Positions 17,751 through 26,488 of a stretch of DNA of 64,000 bases are shown one piece after another (the first letter of the stretch is position 1; each line of letters begins with the position of its first letter). Both the position numbers and the translations under genes were made by a program. This DNA is from CBDANO01 sp965197665. GTDB taxonomy: Bacteria > Chloroflexota > Dehalococcoidia > Lucifugimonadales > UBA3495. A model generated the notes under the pieces. That model saw nothing but the letters and a program-made list of their open reading frames with translations, did no database searches and was not told where the DNA came from. The DNA lies in NCBI GenBank assembly GCA_965197665.1, contig CBDANO010000002.1:1-64000 (forward strand), read 5' to 3'.

Positions 17751-18815
17751 ATGCAGATTCCTCGTGAACCTATGGCCATCCGGCAGGCTGCAGATCGCCT
17801 TGCGGAAATCTTTGGTGTCCTCGAACTTGCGGAGATCACTAAGGTCGCACCTGACAGCCAAAATGACCCTCAGTGGGACGCAGCTTTCACTGATGGGGAC
17901 CGTTTCTTCTTGTTGGAATGGAAGAGGTCAAGCTCCATTGGCCACGTCACTGCCGCAATTCACCAATTGGAAATGGCCAAGCAAAGCTTCCCAAATAAAG
18001 CGATCCCGATCCTGGCGGTTCCGTACATGGGAGACACTGGGCGGGAACGTTGCGCTCAGGCCGAACTTCCCTGGTTGGACCTCTCTGGAAACGCGAGGAT
18101 CATCGCTCCCGGGATATTCTATCAGAACCTGGGCAACCCCAACCTCTTCCGACGAGTCGGACGGCCGGAAAGCGCATTCGGACCGAGGGGGTCTCGCATA
18201 ACACGTCGGCTGCTCATCGAACCCACCAAGGTGGTTAGGCAGCGTACTCTGGCAATCGGCACCGGACTTAATGAGGGTCATACGAGCCGCATCGTAGGCA
18301 AGCTCTTGGAATCCGGACTCGTTGAACGAAGAGATGGCGGCATCAGCGTCACCGACTCGGACGCGCTGCTTGATGCTTGGTGGGATGATTACAGATTTGA
18401 CCGGCATCACGTCATTCGAGGCCACATTGCGACTCGCGGAGGCGATGCGCTGATTCATTCCATCGCCGAATCCCTGTCCAAAAACGGGGAACCCTACGCC
18501 GCCACTGCACTCCCAGCGGGGTGGCTATGGACAGGCTTCGCTGGATTCCGTCTTGCGACCGTATACCTTTCGACCCTCCCATCTACAGGGCTGATAAAAG
18601 ACCTGAGTTTCCGAGAGGAGGCCAGAGGCGCCAACACCTGGCTTGTAGTACCCAACGACGAGGGAGTCTTTGACGGATTGGAAGTAGTCGACGGCATCCC
18701 TTGCGTTCATCCTGTACAGGTCTATGTCGATTTGAAGGACCATCCAGAGAGGGCAGCGGAAGCAGCCACAGAACTGCGAAAGCGGCTGCTCTTGCGAGGC
18801 AATGATGGTCTCTAA
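17751..18815 (+). CDS. AbiEi-type antitoxin/transcriptional regulator
   Basis: I choose the ATG at 17751 (MQIPREPMAIRQAADRLAEI). The frame opens at a TTG at 17697, but those upstream codons lie inside the operator. The protein (about 354 residues) has a nuclease-like N-terminal part (WDAAFTDGDRFFLLEWKRSS, with an E-x-K), then a winged helix (LAIGTGLNEGHTSRIVGKLL, then ESGLVERRDGGISVTD), then the AbiEi-like C-terminal region (AATALPAGWLWTGF and on). In type IV AbiE systems this protein neutralises the effect of the nucleotidyltransferase toxin and represses the operon. It overlaps the next gene by 14 bases. The likely transcript start coincides with the ATG, so the mRNA may be leaderless. Confidence 0.75.
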   Translation: MQIPREPMAIRQAADRLAEIFGVLELAEITKVAPDSQNDPQWDAAFTDGDRFFLLEWKRSSSIGHVTAAIHQLEMAKQSFPNKAIPILAVPYMGDTGRERCAQAELPWLDLSGNARIIAPGIFYQNLGNPNLFRRVGRPESAFGPRGSRITRRLLIEPTKVVRQRTLAIGTGLNEGHTSRIVGKLLESGLVERRDGGISVTDSDALLDAWWDDYRFDRHHVIRGHIATRGGDALIHSIAESLSKNGEPYAATALPAGWLWTGFAGFRLATVYLSTLPSTGLIKDLSFREEARGANTWLVVPNDEGVFDGLEVVDGIPCVHPVQVYVDLKDHPERAAEAATELRKRLLLRGNDGL

Positions 18816-19644
18816 GCCGGCGACTGGTGACGGGTACAGCAGGAACCAATTCGAGCGCGTCCGTCAAACATGCCTGTACATAGCAACCAAGCTGGGCGAC
18901 CTCCTAGACGAAATCGTCGTGGTAGGCGGACTGGTCCCTTATCTCCTTGTAGATCAGAACAACCTTCCGCTGGGATTGGAACCGCATGTGGGAACTATGG
19001 ATCTCGACTTGGGGCTTGAGTTAGCCATCTTAAACGAAGAACGTTATCGTGAGTTGAGCGCCAGGCTGCGGGACGCGGGATTCGAGCCGGATCTCAATGA
19101 AAAAGGCAATCGGACATTTCAGCGTTGGACTACAACGCGTCCGCAGTCTGTAACCGTGGATTTTCTCATTCCTCCCTTCGACGAAACGGACCAAGATAAC
19201 TTAATACGCCACATTGAATCCGACTTAGCTGCCATAGTCACGCAAGGTCTCGAATTGGCTTTCGAAGACCGGTCCTGGATAGAGTTGTCCGGCAGTATCC
19301 CGTCTGGAGCATGGGCTTCTCGGGAAATTCCGGTGTGCAGTCCTGGGGCATTCACTGTGCTCAAAGCGCTTGCCTTCGGGAATCGAACCGAGAACAAGGA
19401 CGCCTACGACCTTTTCTATGTGTGGAATGGAATAGGGGTTGCTGACGTGGCAAGGAGCTTGGCTTCACTCCCGCCCAACACCAACATCGACAAGGCGCTC
19501 CAAATTATCGAGAGAGACTTCACTGGCCACGATGGGCTCGGCCCTGTCGGAGTTGCGCGCTTCATTGCCCAGAGGTCTGACGATAACATTCAAGCGGATG
19601 TCGCGGGCCAGGCGCAGGCACTTCTCAGGTCCCTACGCCGATAA
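18802..19644 (+). CDS. AbiEii-type nucleotidyltransferase toxin
   Basis: The 280-residue protein has nucleotidyltransferase-fold signatures: EIVVVGGLVPYLL near residue 38 and the metal-binding VGTMDLDLGLEL near residue 63, followed by a partner-like TVDFLIPPF. AbiEii toxins of this fold modify tRNA or other substrates and cause growth arrest; the substrate here is unknown. It overlaps the upstream AbiEi-type gene by 14 bases, so the pair is one transcription and translation unit. A hairpin follows the stop at 19697-19725. Confidence 0.78.
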   Translation: MMVSKPATGDGYSRNQFERVRQTCLYIATKLGDLLDEIVVVGGLVPYLLVDQNNLPLGLEPHVGTMDLDLGLELAILNEERYRELSARLRDAGFEPDLNEKGNRTFQRWTTTRPQSVTVDFLIPPFDETDQDNLIRHIESDLAAIVTQGLELAFEDRSWIELSGSIPSGAWASREIPVCSPGAFTVLKALAFGNRTENKDAYDLFYVWNGIGVADVARSLASLPPNTNIDKALQIIERDFTGHDGLGPVGVARFIAQRSDDNIQADVAGQAQALLRSLRR

Positions 19645-19696
19645 TTGGCCCACGGGGTGGTGAAGGAGGCCAAAAGCATAACCGGAATCTGTGAAG

Positions 19697-19725
19697 CCGG
19701 AGAATACGCCTCACCAATTCTCCGG
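19697..19725 (+). terminator. Hairpin after the AbiE-type operon
   Basis: CCGGAGAAT (19697-19705) pairs perfectly with ATTCTCCGG (19717-19725) across an 11-base loop, 50 bases after the toxin stop. No U-run follows, so it may be a weak terminator or an mRNA-end stabiliser. Confidence 0.45.
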
Positions 19726-20035
19726 GAATCGGAACTACCGGCACCGGGTGAACGGTCCTGGTGGACAACAATCGATTCAACTCAACCCTTAGTGTTGGGA
19801 TGGCTTTCAGTCGTCCAATTACAAGGATGTCCCTTGCTTACAGTTTGACCGACTTCCACCACTCGTAAACCAATAGTCTGCGGATGGGGGCCGGCACCCA
19901 TATTTCGACCTAGACACATGGGGCAGCTTTGGGTTCACTTGAACGAGACGGTTCCTTTGTTACCCAGTTGCATTTGGTTAGGAAGTTGGGACCGAGTTGA
20001 AACCAATTCCAAATGGCCGCAGGTATGATCGTCAG
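19726..20035. other. Gene-free stretch upstream of the STAND gene
   Basis: Must contain the promoter of the STAND locus. I see no strong -35/-10 pair and no supported small gene. The STAND frame is open back to a TTG at 19997. Confidence 0.4.
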
Positions 20036-23000
20036 ATGGCACTGAATAGAACCAGGACAGCGACGCGAAGATCCGGCGACGATTACCAAGATTTGGTTGC
20101 CGCCAAGACGATGTTGACTTTCCTGAAGAATCCATCGCTTTATCAATGGATCAAGCTGGAGGCGCGCGAAGCCGGTAAATTGGACGACGTGGTCGTTCTC
20201 CGGGTCGACGGTACAGTTGAGGCCACCCAGGTGAAATTTTCCACAGATGTCCTGCGGGCTGGCGATCCGTTGACCTGGAACGACCTGCTGCGCCGCGGAA
20301 ACCAAGGAAAGAGCCCGTCGTTGATTCAACAGTGGTGGGATTCTGTCGTGTCTCTTGACCAGGAGTACGGCAGAACCGAGCCTAGGTTGTTCTCCAACCG
20401 CAAGGCTGGTGACGACCTGTTCCTTACCGCCACCGGACGGGTCGATGCCGACAAGACCAGCCCCGACGTCTTGGAGCAAATAAGGGCGATATTAGGGGAC
20501 GATGTAGATGATTTCATCGAGCGATTCTGCTTTGAGGTCACCGAGCAAGGACTAACTGACCTGAAAGAGCGACTGCAGCGAGAGTTCCAGTCTCTGGGGT
20601 TGCCGGGGACGAACTGGCTGGGTTTCATGGATGCAATAAGGTCGTGGATCAGGTGCGAAGACCTCCCGCCGAACGGCGAGCTCCGGGTCTCGAACCTCCG
20701 GCTCGCTTGCGGATGGACTCAACTTTCGCCACTAAGTCAAGATCTGGGGGTTCCGGCGGATTACGTACTCGCGGATAAAAATTGTCATCGTGACTTACTT
20801 CAGCGGGTTATGGACGGCAACGACCCCGTCATCGTCCTGACGGCGGGCCCGGGTATCGGGAAAAGTACGTATCTCAGTTATCTGGTTGATTCACTGCACG
20901 GATCACATTGCTCCGTCGTGAGACACCACTACTCTTTAGGTCCCGGCCGAGACCGTCTGGAAAGGGTGGAATCTCACAAAATCGCCGAATCGCTCATGGC
21001 CCACCTGCAAATTGAACTGCGACCTTATCTGGCCGCGCTGGACACCCAGAACCCAAACCCCGCGCAGGACCTTCGGACTTGGCTCGTAGAGATCGGTGGA
21101 AGACTCTCGGCAGAGGGTAAACACTTGGTCGTAGTGATAGACGGCCTCGATCACGTTTGGCGAGTCAGGGACTCCCGGGATGAATTGACCAAGCTATTCG
21201 ACCAGTTGCTGCCCGCACCGCCAGGCGTCGTCTTGGTGGTGGGCACCCAACCAGTACAGGATACACAGCTCCCGGCTTCCCTCATCAACTACGCCCCGAG
21301 AAATAGCTGGATTAAGCTTCCACCACTGGACAAGCCAGCAGTGAGGGAATGGCTCGACCACCACCAAAACCTGATGCCATCGACGACGTGGTTCACCCGC
21401 AACCAAGAATGGCACCTAGTTCGACTGGCCGAGAGCTTGCACCAGAGGACCGGGGGACATCCCCTTCTGATTCAGTACATCGTAGAAAGAATAGCGGGGG
21501 CAGGTAAGGATCTAACCTCGTATGAGGTTGAGGCGATTCCCGAACCTCCAGCGAGTTCCGTAGAGGAATACTATCGCTCGTTGTGGGCCAACCTCCCCCT
21601 ACACGCAAGGGACGTTATGTTCCTTTTTGCAGTCTCCCGATTTCGTTGGCCCTTAAGTGGCCTGCACGAAACCCTCCGAATAGCCGGGTACGACCAGGCC
21701 AACGCTGCAGCCGGTGTAGAGGCCGTCCAGCACTTGTTATGGAACAACAGAACAGGCTGGCAGCCATTCCACAACAGTGTCCTCCTCTTCGCCCTCGAAC
21801 AACCCGAGTTTGAGTCGCGTCGGGGTTCACTGCGGCAGGCCGCCATCAGGTGGCTCGAAGAGAAGGCTCCGGCCTATCTCCGCAGGTCGCATTTGTGGCT
21901 GCTGCAACGGGAAGCTGGAGATCCCACTCCTCTCATGGAAGGCACCGACCGCCACTGGGTAGTCGGAGCTATCGCCGCCGGCGATTCATTGACCGAAATT
22001 GGGACTATGCTGCAAGCGGCTGCTTACGAGTCCATCAAGGCCCAGGATTTCCCCAATTACGTAGACCGCGGGATTTTGGCAGACGTCGTGGAGCACACGG
22101 TTGCCATTCAGTACGATGCCTTGCGATGGATATTCGAAGCCCAACTTTCCATGGATGACGGAGGAGAGCTGGCCGCTCGAGAGATTACGCGGTTGTCCGA
22201 ACTGAGCGATTCTGCAGTAGCGTCATTGGGGATTTATTCCTATGGAGTAGGCAATTCATTCGATGCTGAGAATTGCTTTGACCATATGCGTCGTCGGCTC
22301 AATTGGGAATCGGACAATTCTCAGATATCGGAAGGAAACAGGGATCGGCCAGGGATCCTGTCGGAACTGGCAGGCTTGACCGGATACGATTCAAAGTTGT
22401 TCATTGAGTTCATCAACCAGCTTCCCTCGGAGACTGCACAAGCCTCTTTGGTCGACTATTGGATAGATGGTCTGCGATATTCCGGCAGGAGACAGTCAGC
22501 GATTGAAGCTCTCAGGGGACCAACAGGATCTTTATCCAAGCGGAGTCTATCGAGATACCTCGCGGTAGACGGCATCTCCGAGGGCATACGGTTGAGTGAG
22601 GCGGAAACCGAATCCTTGGTGTCACCTCACCCTTCCGTATACCTCATACTCCGAGACCCGGATGCAACCGCTCCAGTGCCAGTAGACCCCGATCCTCCTG
22701 TCGACGAATTTAGGTTAGCAATCGGCGAGTATGAACAGGACGTCGGGCTTTACGTACACGACCTGTTCTCCTGTTGGTTGGTCCGCGAACTACAGTCGCC
22801 AGGCCAAGTTAGGGAATGGACCGCGCCCGCAGATATGCAGCCGTGGCTAAAGTCTAGTCTGAGAGCCTTGGCCCTGGGTGCTGAGGAAATAGCTGCACAG
22901 TGGCGCCTAAATGGTACAGTCGAAGTAACCGCTGGCTACCATGCGACCAACTCGCTCGATTATCCACCTTTCCGAGTACCACTTGCCAACCGCCAGTGTG

Positions 23001-24433
23001 CTGACGGCCTCAAGAGGGCACTGCGCACAATAGCGGAGGATCTTCTGGTTTTCCGGCGTGCCACCGGCGGCAGATCCACGTTGAACTGGGAAGAAGTGCA
23101 ATCGTTAGTATCCCACCAATTTGCGGGTTCACGTTCCGTGATCGAGTGGATCGCCAAAGGTACACTTGCCGTCGACGACGAAGTGGCCGTTAGCCTTTGT
23201 GATTTGCTTGACGACGAATTTGCCGCCACAACCGAACCGTTCGGCGACCGGGCAGCCGCGTTGGCAATGCTGGCCACGATCTGTGCTCGGCGCCAGCAAC
23301 CAGCGAGAGCACACGGTTATCTTTATAAAGCATCTGAAAACCTTCTCGCCTACGGCTATCACAAGGATATCCTGCTCGATACCGCGTTGAACGCAATAGA
23401 GGTCGTCGGTGCACATTTGCATTCGAGGCGAAAAGTCTGGGCCCGACTGGCTCCCGCAATCGGAGCGGTTCTGGAGTTCACCGACGGGGATGAGACGAAC
23501 CACCTAGCCTCCAAGCTAGGCAGACTGCTATTACGTTTGGACCCCGGCTTCGCAGTCGGTTACCTAACCTTTCTCATGGACAACGAGCAATACCGGGACA
23601 TCCAACAAGTGCTCAAAGAACTGGTGTCGACCGGAGACCTGAACGACCCGGATGTTAGGGCTCTCGTGAACACCTGTATTGACCCCGACTCAATCGAACT
23701 CCTGGAGCGAAGGGCCGGTCAAGCCTATGAACCAGCAGCGCAAGCCTTAGCTCTCATGCCGCGGTACTCATCACAGCTCTCTCAAGGGAACGTGGAGCGT
23801 TCGATGCGCAGCCCCTCCGCGGAGGCTACTCGAAGCTGGACGCCCAAGGATGGCATCAGCCCAGAAGAGTGTCTGAAATACCCGCCAGAAGATCTCGGTG
23901 AGTTTATCCAACGAGAGGGCGGCGACGGCCCGTACTGGTTGTCCGAGTCCCTATGCACGTGGTTGTGCTGCTGGTGCGGAACCGATCGTGCCAGGGATGC
24001 TGTGGAGGCGGTACGCCCCTACTTGCTAGATGACCACCGGTTCCGGGTCAGCAACGAAGCAGTTATTGCCGCGAAACAAGTCGTCGGCAGGACGCAAAGT
24101 TTCGCTTGGTTGGTAAAGGCCAACCGGTCCAACCGCGGGTGGTACGAGCATTGGACGGACATTGGGGAAGCTAGAGAACGGTGGGATTGGCTGAAGCGTG
24201 ATTTTCCTGACCGTTGGCATGAATTTCTTATTGCCTCGATCCCAGCGGACCCCGGTTTTTCCTGGCACTTCGGTATGACGGTGGCTCGTTTGGCCGAATA
24301 CCTGGGATATTTCGACCATTGGGAAGACTCGTGCGCCGTCGCACGGCAACTCGTCGAGACAGTGGTTGGATTGACGAATGGCCAACTACTGCCGATGCCC
24401 TCATGGATCGTCCTGGATAGCGAAGACCAATGA
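20036..24433 (+). CDS. STAND NTPase with Cap4/DUF4297-like N-terminal nuclease (Avs-like defence protein)
   Basis: I prefer the ATG at 20036 (MALNRTRTATRRSGDDYQDL; 1465 residues); a TTG at 19997 gives 13 more. Residue numbers here count from the TTG. The N-terminal domain has SGDDYQDLVAA, then LDDVVVLRVDG (D63/D64) and EATQVKF (Q78-x-K80), the pattern of Cap4/DUF4297 DNA endonucleases. The NTPase has Walker A AGPGIGKST (K289) and Walker B VVVIDGLDHVW (D382, D385), with winged-helix-like sequence after it. Roughly 850 helical residues follow, the usual sensor part. This architecture matches antiviral STAND (Avs) ATPases, which recognise a viral protein, oligomerise and activate the nuclease. 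It overlaps the next gene by four bases. Confidence 0.78.
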   Translation: MALNRTRTATRRSGDDYQDLVAAKTMLTFLKNPSLYQWIKLEAREAGKLDDVVVLRVDGTVEATQVKFSTDVLRAGDPLTWNDLLRRGNQGKSPSLIQQWWDSVVSLDQEYGRTEPRLFSNRKAGDDLFLTATGRVDADKTSPDVLEQIRAILGDDVDDFIERFCFEVTEQGLTDLKERLQREFQSLGLPGTNWLGFMDAIRSWIRCEDLPPNGELRVSNLRLACGWTQLSPLSQDLGVPADYVLADKNCHRDLLQRVMDGNDPVIVLTAGPGIGKSTYLSYLVDSLHGSHCSVVRHHYSLGPGRDRLERVESHKIAESLMAHLQIELRPYLAALDTQNPNPAQDLRTWLVEIGGRLSAEGKHLVVVIDGLDHVWRVRDSRDELTKLFDQLLPAPPGVVLVVGTQPVQDTQLPASLINYAPRNSWIKLPPLDKPAVREWLDHHQNLMPSTTWFTRNQEWHLVRLAESLHQRTGGHPLLIQYIVERIAGAGKDLTSYEVEAIPEPPASSVEEYYRSLWANLPLHARDVMFLFAVSRFRWPLSGLHETLRIAGYDQANAAAGVEAVQHLLWNNRTGWQPFHNSVLLFALEQPEFESRRGSLRQAAIRWLEEKAPAYLRRSHLWLLQREAGDPTPLMEGTDRHWVVGAIAAGDSLTEIGTMLQAAAYESIKAQDFPNYVDRGILADVVEHTVAIQYDALRWIFEAQLSMDDGGELAAREITRLSELSDSAVASLGIYSYGVGNSFDAENCFDHMRRRLNWESDNSQISEGNRDRPGILSELAGLTGYDSKLFIEFINQLPSETAQASLVDYWIDGLRYSGRRQSAIEALRGPTGSLSKRSLSRYLAVDGISEGIRLSEAETESLVSPHPSVYLILRDPDATAPVPVDPDPPVDEFRLAIGEYEQDVGLYVHDLFSCWLVRELQSPGQVREWTAPADMQPWLKSSLRALALGAEEIAAQWRLNGTVEVTAGYHATNSLDYPPFRVPLANRQCADGLKRALRTIAEDLLVFRRATGGRSTLNWEEVQSLVSHQFAGSRSVIEWIAKGTLAVDDEVAVSLCDLLDDEFAATTEPFGDRAAALAMLATICARRQQPARAHGYLYKASENLLAYGYHKDILLDTALNAIEVVGAHLHSRRKVWARLAPAIGAVLEFTDGDETNHLASKLGRLLLRLDPGFAVGYLTFLMDNEQYRDIQQVLKELVSTGDLNDPDVRALVNTCIDPDSIELLERRAGQAYEPAAQALALMPRYSSQLSQGNVERSMRSPSAEATRSWTPKDGISPEECLKYPPEDLGEFIQREGGDGPYWLSESLCTWLCCWCGTDRARDAVEAVRPYLLDDHRFRVSNEAVIAAKQVVGRTQSFAWLVKANRSNRGWYEHWTDIGEARERWDWLKRDFPDRWHEFLIASIPADPGFSWHFGMTVARLAEYLGYFDHWEDSCAVARQLVETVVGLTNGQLLPMPSWIVLDSEDQ

Positions 24434-25764
24434 TAGATCTGTTGGTGGACCGCCTGCGTTGGCCGGCCGCTTTGGTTCGCGAACGCGCGGCGGCTCAAAT
24501 TGCGGAACTTATCGGCGAAGGACGTCGGGACGTTAGCGACGCGCTTCTGGCATGGATAGGCCGCCAAGAACTCGAAAGCCGAGCTTGTACGGGCATACTG
24601 CCCTTCCTGAGAGTGAAGGAGTTGACAAATATACGGCCGGTAGACACGCAGGAGTTGGCGGAGACATGTGGTGCGACGTCGGTACTGTCGGATCTGTTCA
24701 TCCGCTACTACGATCAATCGTATGCCGATGCCGCTACCTCGGCACGGCACTTCGGCTTGCCGCCAGCAGGTTGGCGCCCGCTTGAGGAAAATCGCGAGAC
24801 GCCAGTAAGTGGATTGGGACAGGGCTTGGTACGAACGCTGAGGTCATATGATATCGATTGCCATTCGTCTCTGACGCGGCAGTTCGAGTTTGAACGCGCG
24901 AAATTGCGCGAGTTGTACGGCGACTCGCCGAATCATGCCTCGAGACTTAGGGGAACACGCCAAGAAGGTTTTCATCCCGGGTGGTATACACGATCAGACG
25001 AAATTGCGGCATCCGCTTACCTGCGTACTCTCGCGTCGGCCGAATCAGACCACGGCATTCCGGGGGACCTAATATCGCACATGGCCGCCTACGTCTCCCC
25101 CGTCGATCTGGGTTTATGGCAGGTCAAATCTGCTGCCAAGCCGGCATGGTGGCCGAACCTAGGAACAGAGTCGGATCCGAACTCAATAGAGGCCCCAATT
25201 GCCGCCGCCATCCAAGAAGCGAATGATGCGGCGAATGCATGGGACTCAGGCACGAACGTGGTCATCGCAGCGAGCGGATGTATTTTTCAGTCCGGCCAAA
25301 CGCAGCACGACTTGGAGGTTCGATCCTTTTTCCAGCAATCCAACGGACCACTACGGCCCAGTACTGAAGAGGTGTTGGACGCCGTTCGCCGGAGTCGCGC
25401 TTGGGTAAATCAGAAGGCATCTCCTCTGCGGTTTGAAGGTGCGGTTTCAGTTGACAACGGGTTCGCACAGATTGGTGACTGGTCAATATTATCGTGTTCA
25501 GGTACGGCGCATCCGGTGGCATTGATGTCGTGGCAAGCTTGGCGAGGCATGAGGGAAATCCAATGCCCATCAGATGCTCTATCCAATCAGCGGATCCACG
25601 CGGTTTGCCGCCAATATTCCGTAGATTATGAGAGCGCGGAAGGGCTCATAGCCACATGGAGTGACTGGTCGGACGGTCTTTCCGCTACGTCCATCATGGG
25701 GCTCCCACCAGCTACCGGATGGGTTCTGACAGCACCGCGAAACGTAATCGAGAGATGCTCGTAA
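24430..25764 (+). CDS. Uncharacterised partner of the STAND NTPase
   Basis: The 444-residue protein begins MIDLLVDRLRWPAALVRERA, a HEAT-like helical stretch that reads as a continuation of the upstream protein's C-terminal repeats. The rest is rich in conserved-looking Trp (WYTRSDEIAASAYLRTLA, KPAWWPNL, WSDWSDG), with no nuclease, NTPase or membrane motif. Its ATG overlaps the upstream stop (ATGA). It is either a separate subunit made by translational coupling or the C-terminal sensor piece of a once-single protein of about 1,900 residues. I do not recognise the family. Confidence 0.6.
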   Translation: MIDLLVDRLRWPAALVRERAAAQIAELIGEGRRDVSDALLAWIGRQELESRACTGILPFLRVKELTNIRPVDTQELAETCGATSVLSDLFIRYYDQSYADAATSARHFGLPPAGWRPLEENRETPVSGLGQGLVRTLRSYDIDCHSSLTRQFEFERAKLRELYGDSPNHASRLRGTRQEGFHPGWYTRSDEIAASAYLRTLASAESDHGIPGDLISHMAAYVSPVDLGLWQVKSAAKPAWWPNLGTESDPNSIEAPIAAAIQEANDAANAWDSGTNVVIAASGCIFQSGQTQHDLEVRSFFQQSNGPLRPSTEEVLDAVRRSRAWVNQKASPLRFEGAVSVDNGFAQIGDWSILSCSGTAHPVALMSWQAWRGMREIQCPSDALSNQRIHAVCRQYSVDYESAEGLIATWSDWSDGLSATSIMGLPPATGWVLTAPRNVIERCS

Positions 25765-26239
25765 ATGTTCGAAATGAGATTGGGCTGGGCGTGGGAAGTG
25801 AGGAGCCACTTCAGGGACGGGAAGCAGGATGAATTCCAAGACTACCGGACCCTAGGCGAACGCGGAACCAGCGCATTGGTCATTCCTTGACGGTCAAACA
25901 CCGTGGCGGATGGATTGGCCGTGAGGATCTGCCCAGAGAGAACGGCAGAAATCAAAGTTCTTGATTTCGTTCAGCATGGTAGGTTGATTCATATTTCCCA
26001 ATCCCGAATAGGAATCGCCTCCGCTTCCCGTTACCATACCGCGCCCCCCTGCACTTGTTCGGAAAAACCCTCGATCATCCCCCCAAACGGGGAATCAGGT
26101 CAGTTCAGGAATCGGTGAGCAGGTCAGATGTTTGTACTCCCTGAAGAGGGCATCCAATGTAGACATTCGGCCTAGAGTGTCATCCCGTTTGGATTCCGGC
26201 ATAAATAGTAGATTGAACGGAATAGGTTGGGTGTCCCCA
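25765..26239. other. Gene-free stretch between STAND locus and tRNA-flanking repeat
   Basis: No supported gene. A minus-strand frame reaching leftward from the repeat (about 26330 to 26105) stays open but has no convincing start or domain. This is where an integrase would be expected beside the tRNA; none is present. Confidence 0.45.
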
Positions 26240-26355
26240 CTTGCCGAGCCAGCTTCTTGGGGCACCAGCACTACGGCGTTGAAGACCAGGGTCAGAGGGC
26301 TACGATAACTAGGGAGAAGTTCGATACTCGTCAGGTCTCAGATACAAATTGGTGG
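26240..26355 (+). repeat. Right copy of 116-bp imperfect direct repeat, abutting tRNA-Ala
   Basis: Second copy of the repeat at 12037-12152 (ungapped, about 90 of 116 matches by hand). Its last bases (TGGTGG from 26350) are the CCA tail and acceptor end of tRNA-Ala; beyond them the two copies diverge at once. This geometry is typical of att sites left by tRNA-targeting elements. Confidence 0.75.
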
Positions 26356-26425
26356 AGCTGGAGGGACTCGAACCCTCTACCTCTTCAATGCCATTGAAGC
26401 GCTCTCCCGGTTGAGCTACAGCCCC
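26350..26425 (-). tRNA. tRNA-Ala (anticodon GGC)
   Basis: Minus-strand cloverleaf. The acceptor GGGGCTG pairs with CAGCTCC (one G-U), then discriminator A and an encoded CCA. The D arm is GCTC...GAGC, the anticodon stem CTTCA/TGAAG encloses loop ATGGCAT (anticodon GGC, codon GCC), and the T arm is GAGGG TTCGAGT CCCTC. Its 3' end faces the accessory island. Confidence 0.95.
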
Positions 26426-26457
26426 ACGAACAGGACGGGCTTGCGCCCGGGGATTCC

Positions 26458-26486
26458 ACTATAGCAACTCGTATTTACCGCCGCAA
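26458..26486 (-). promoter_or_regulatory. Promoter of tRNA-Ala
   Basis: On the minus strand TTGCGG (26486-26481), a 17-base spacer and TATAGT (26463-26458) lie about 33 bases upstream of the tRNA. The -35 begins almost directly after the stop codon of the upstream NHL gene, so tRNA transcription may also come by read-through. Confidence 0.6.
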
Positions 26487-26488
26487 GA

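Noticed and set aside
26105..26340. Minus-strand open frame through the right direct repeat
   Set aside because: The left copy of the repeat also keeps a short similar frame (SIEL..SY.SPLT), but substitutions between copies are not biased to third codon positions, so a coding origin is not supported.
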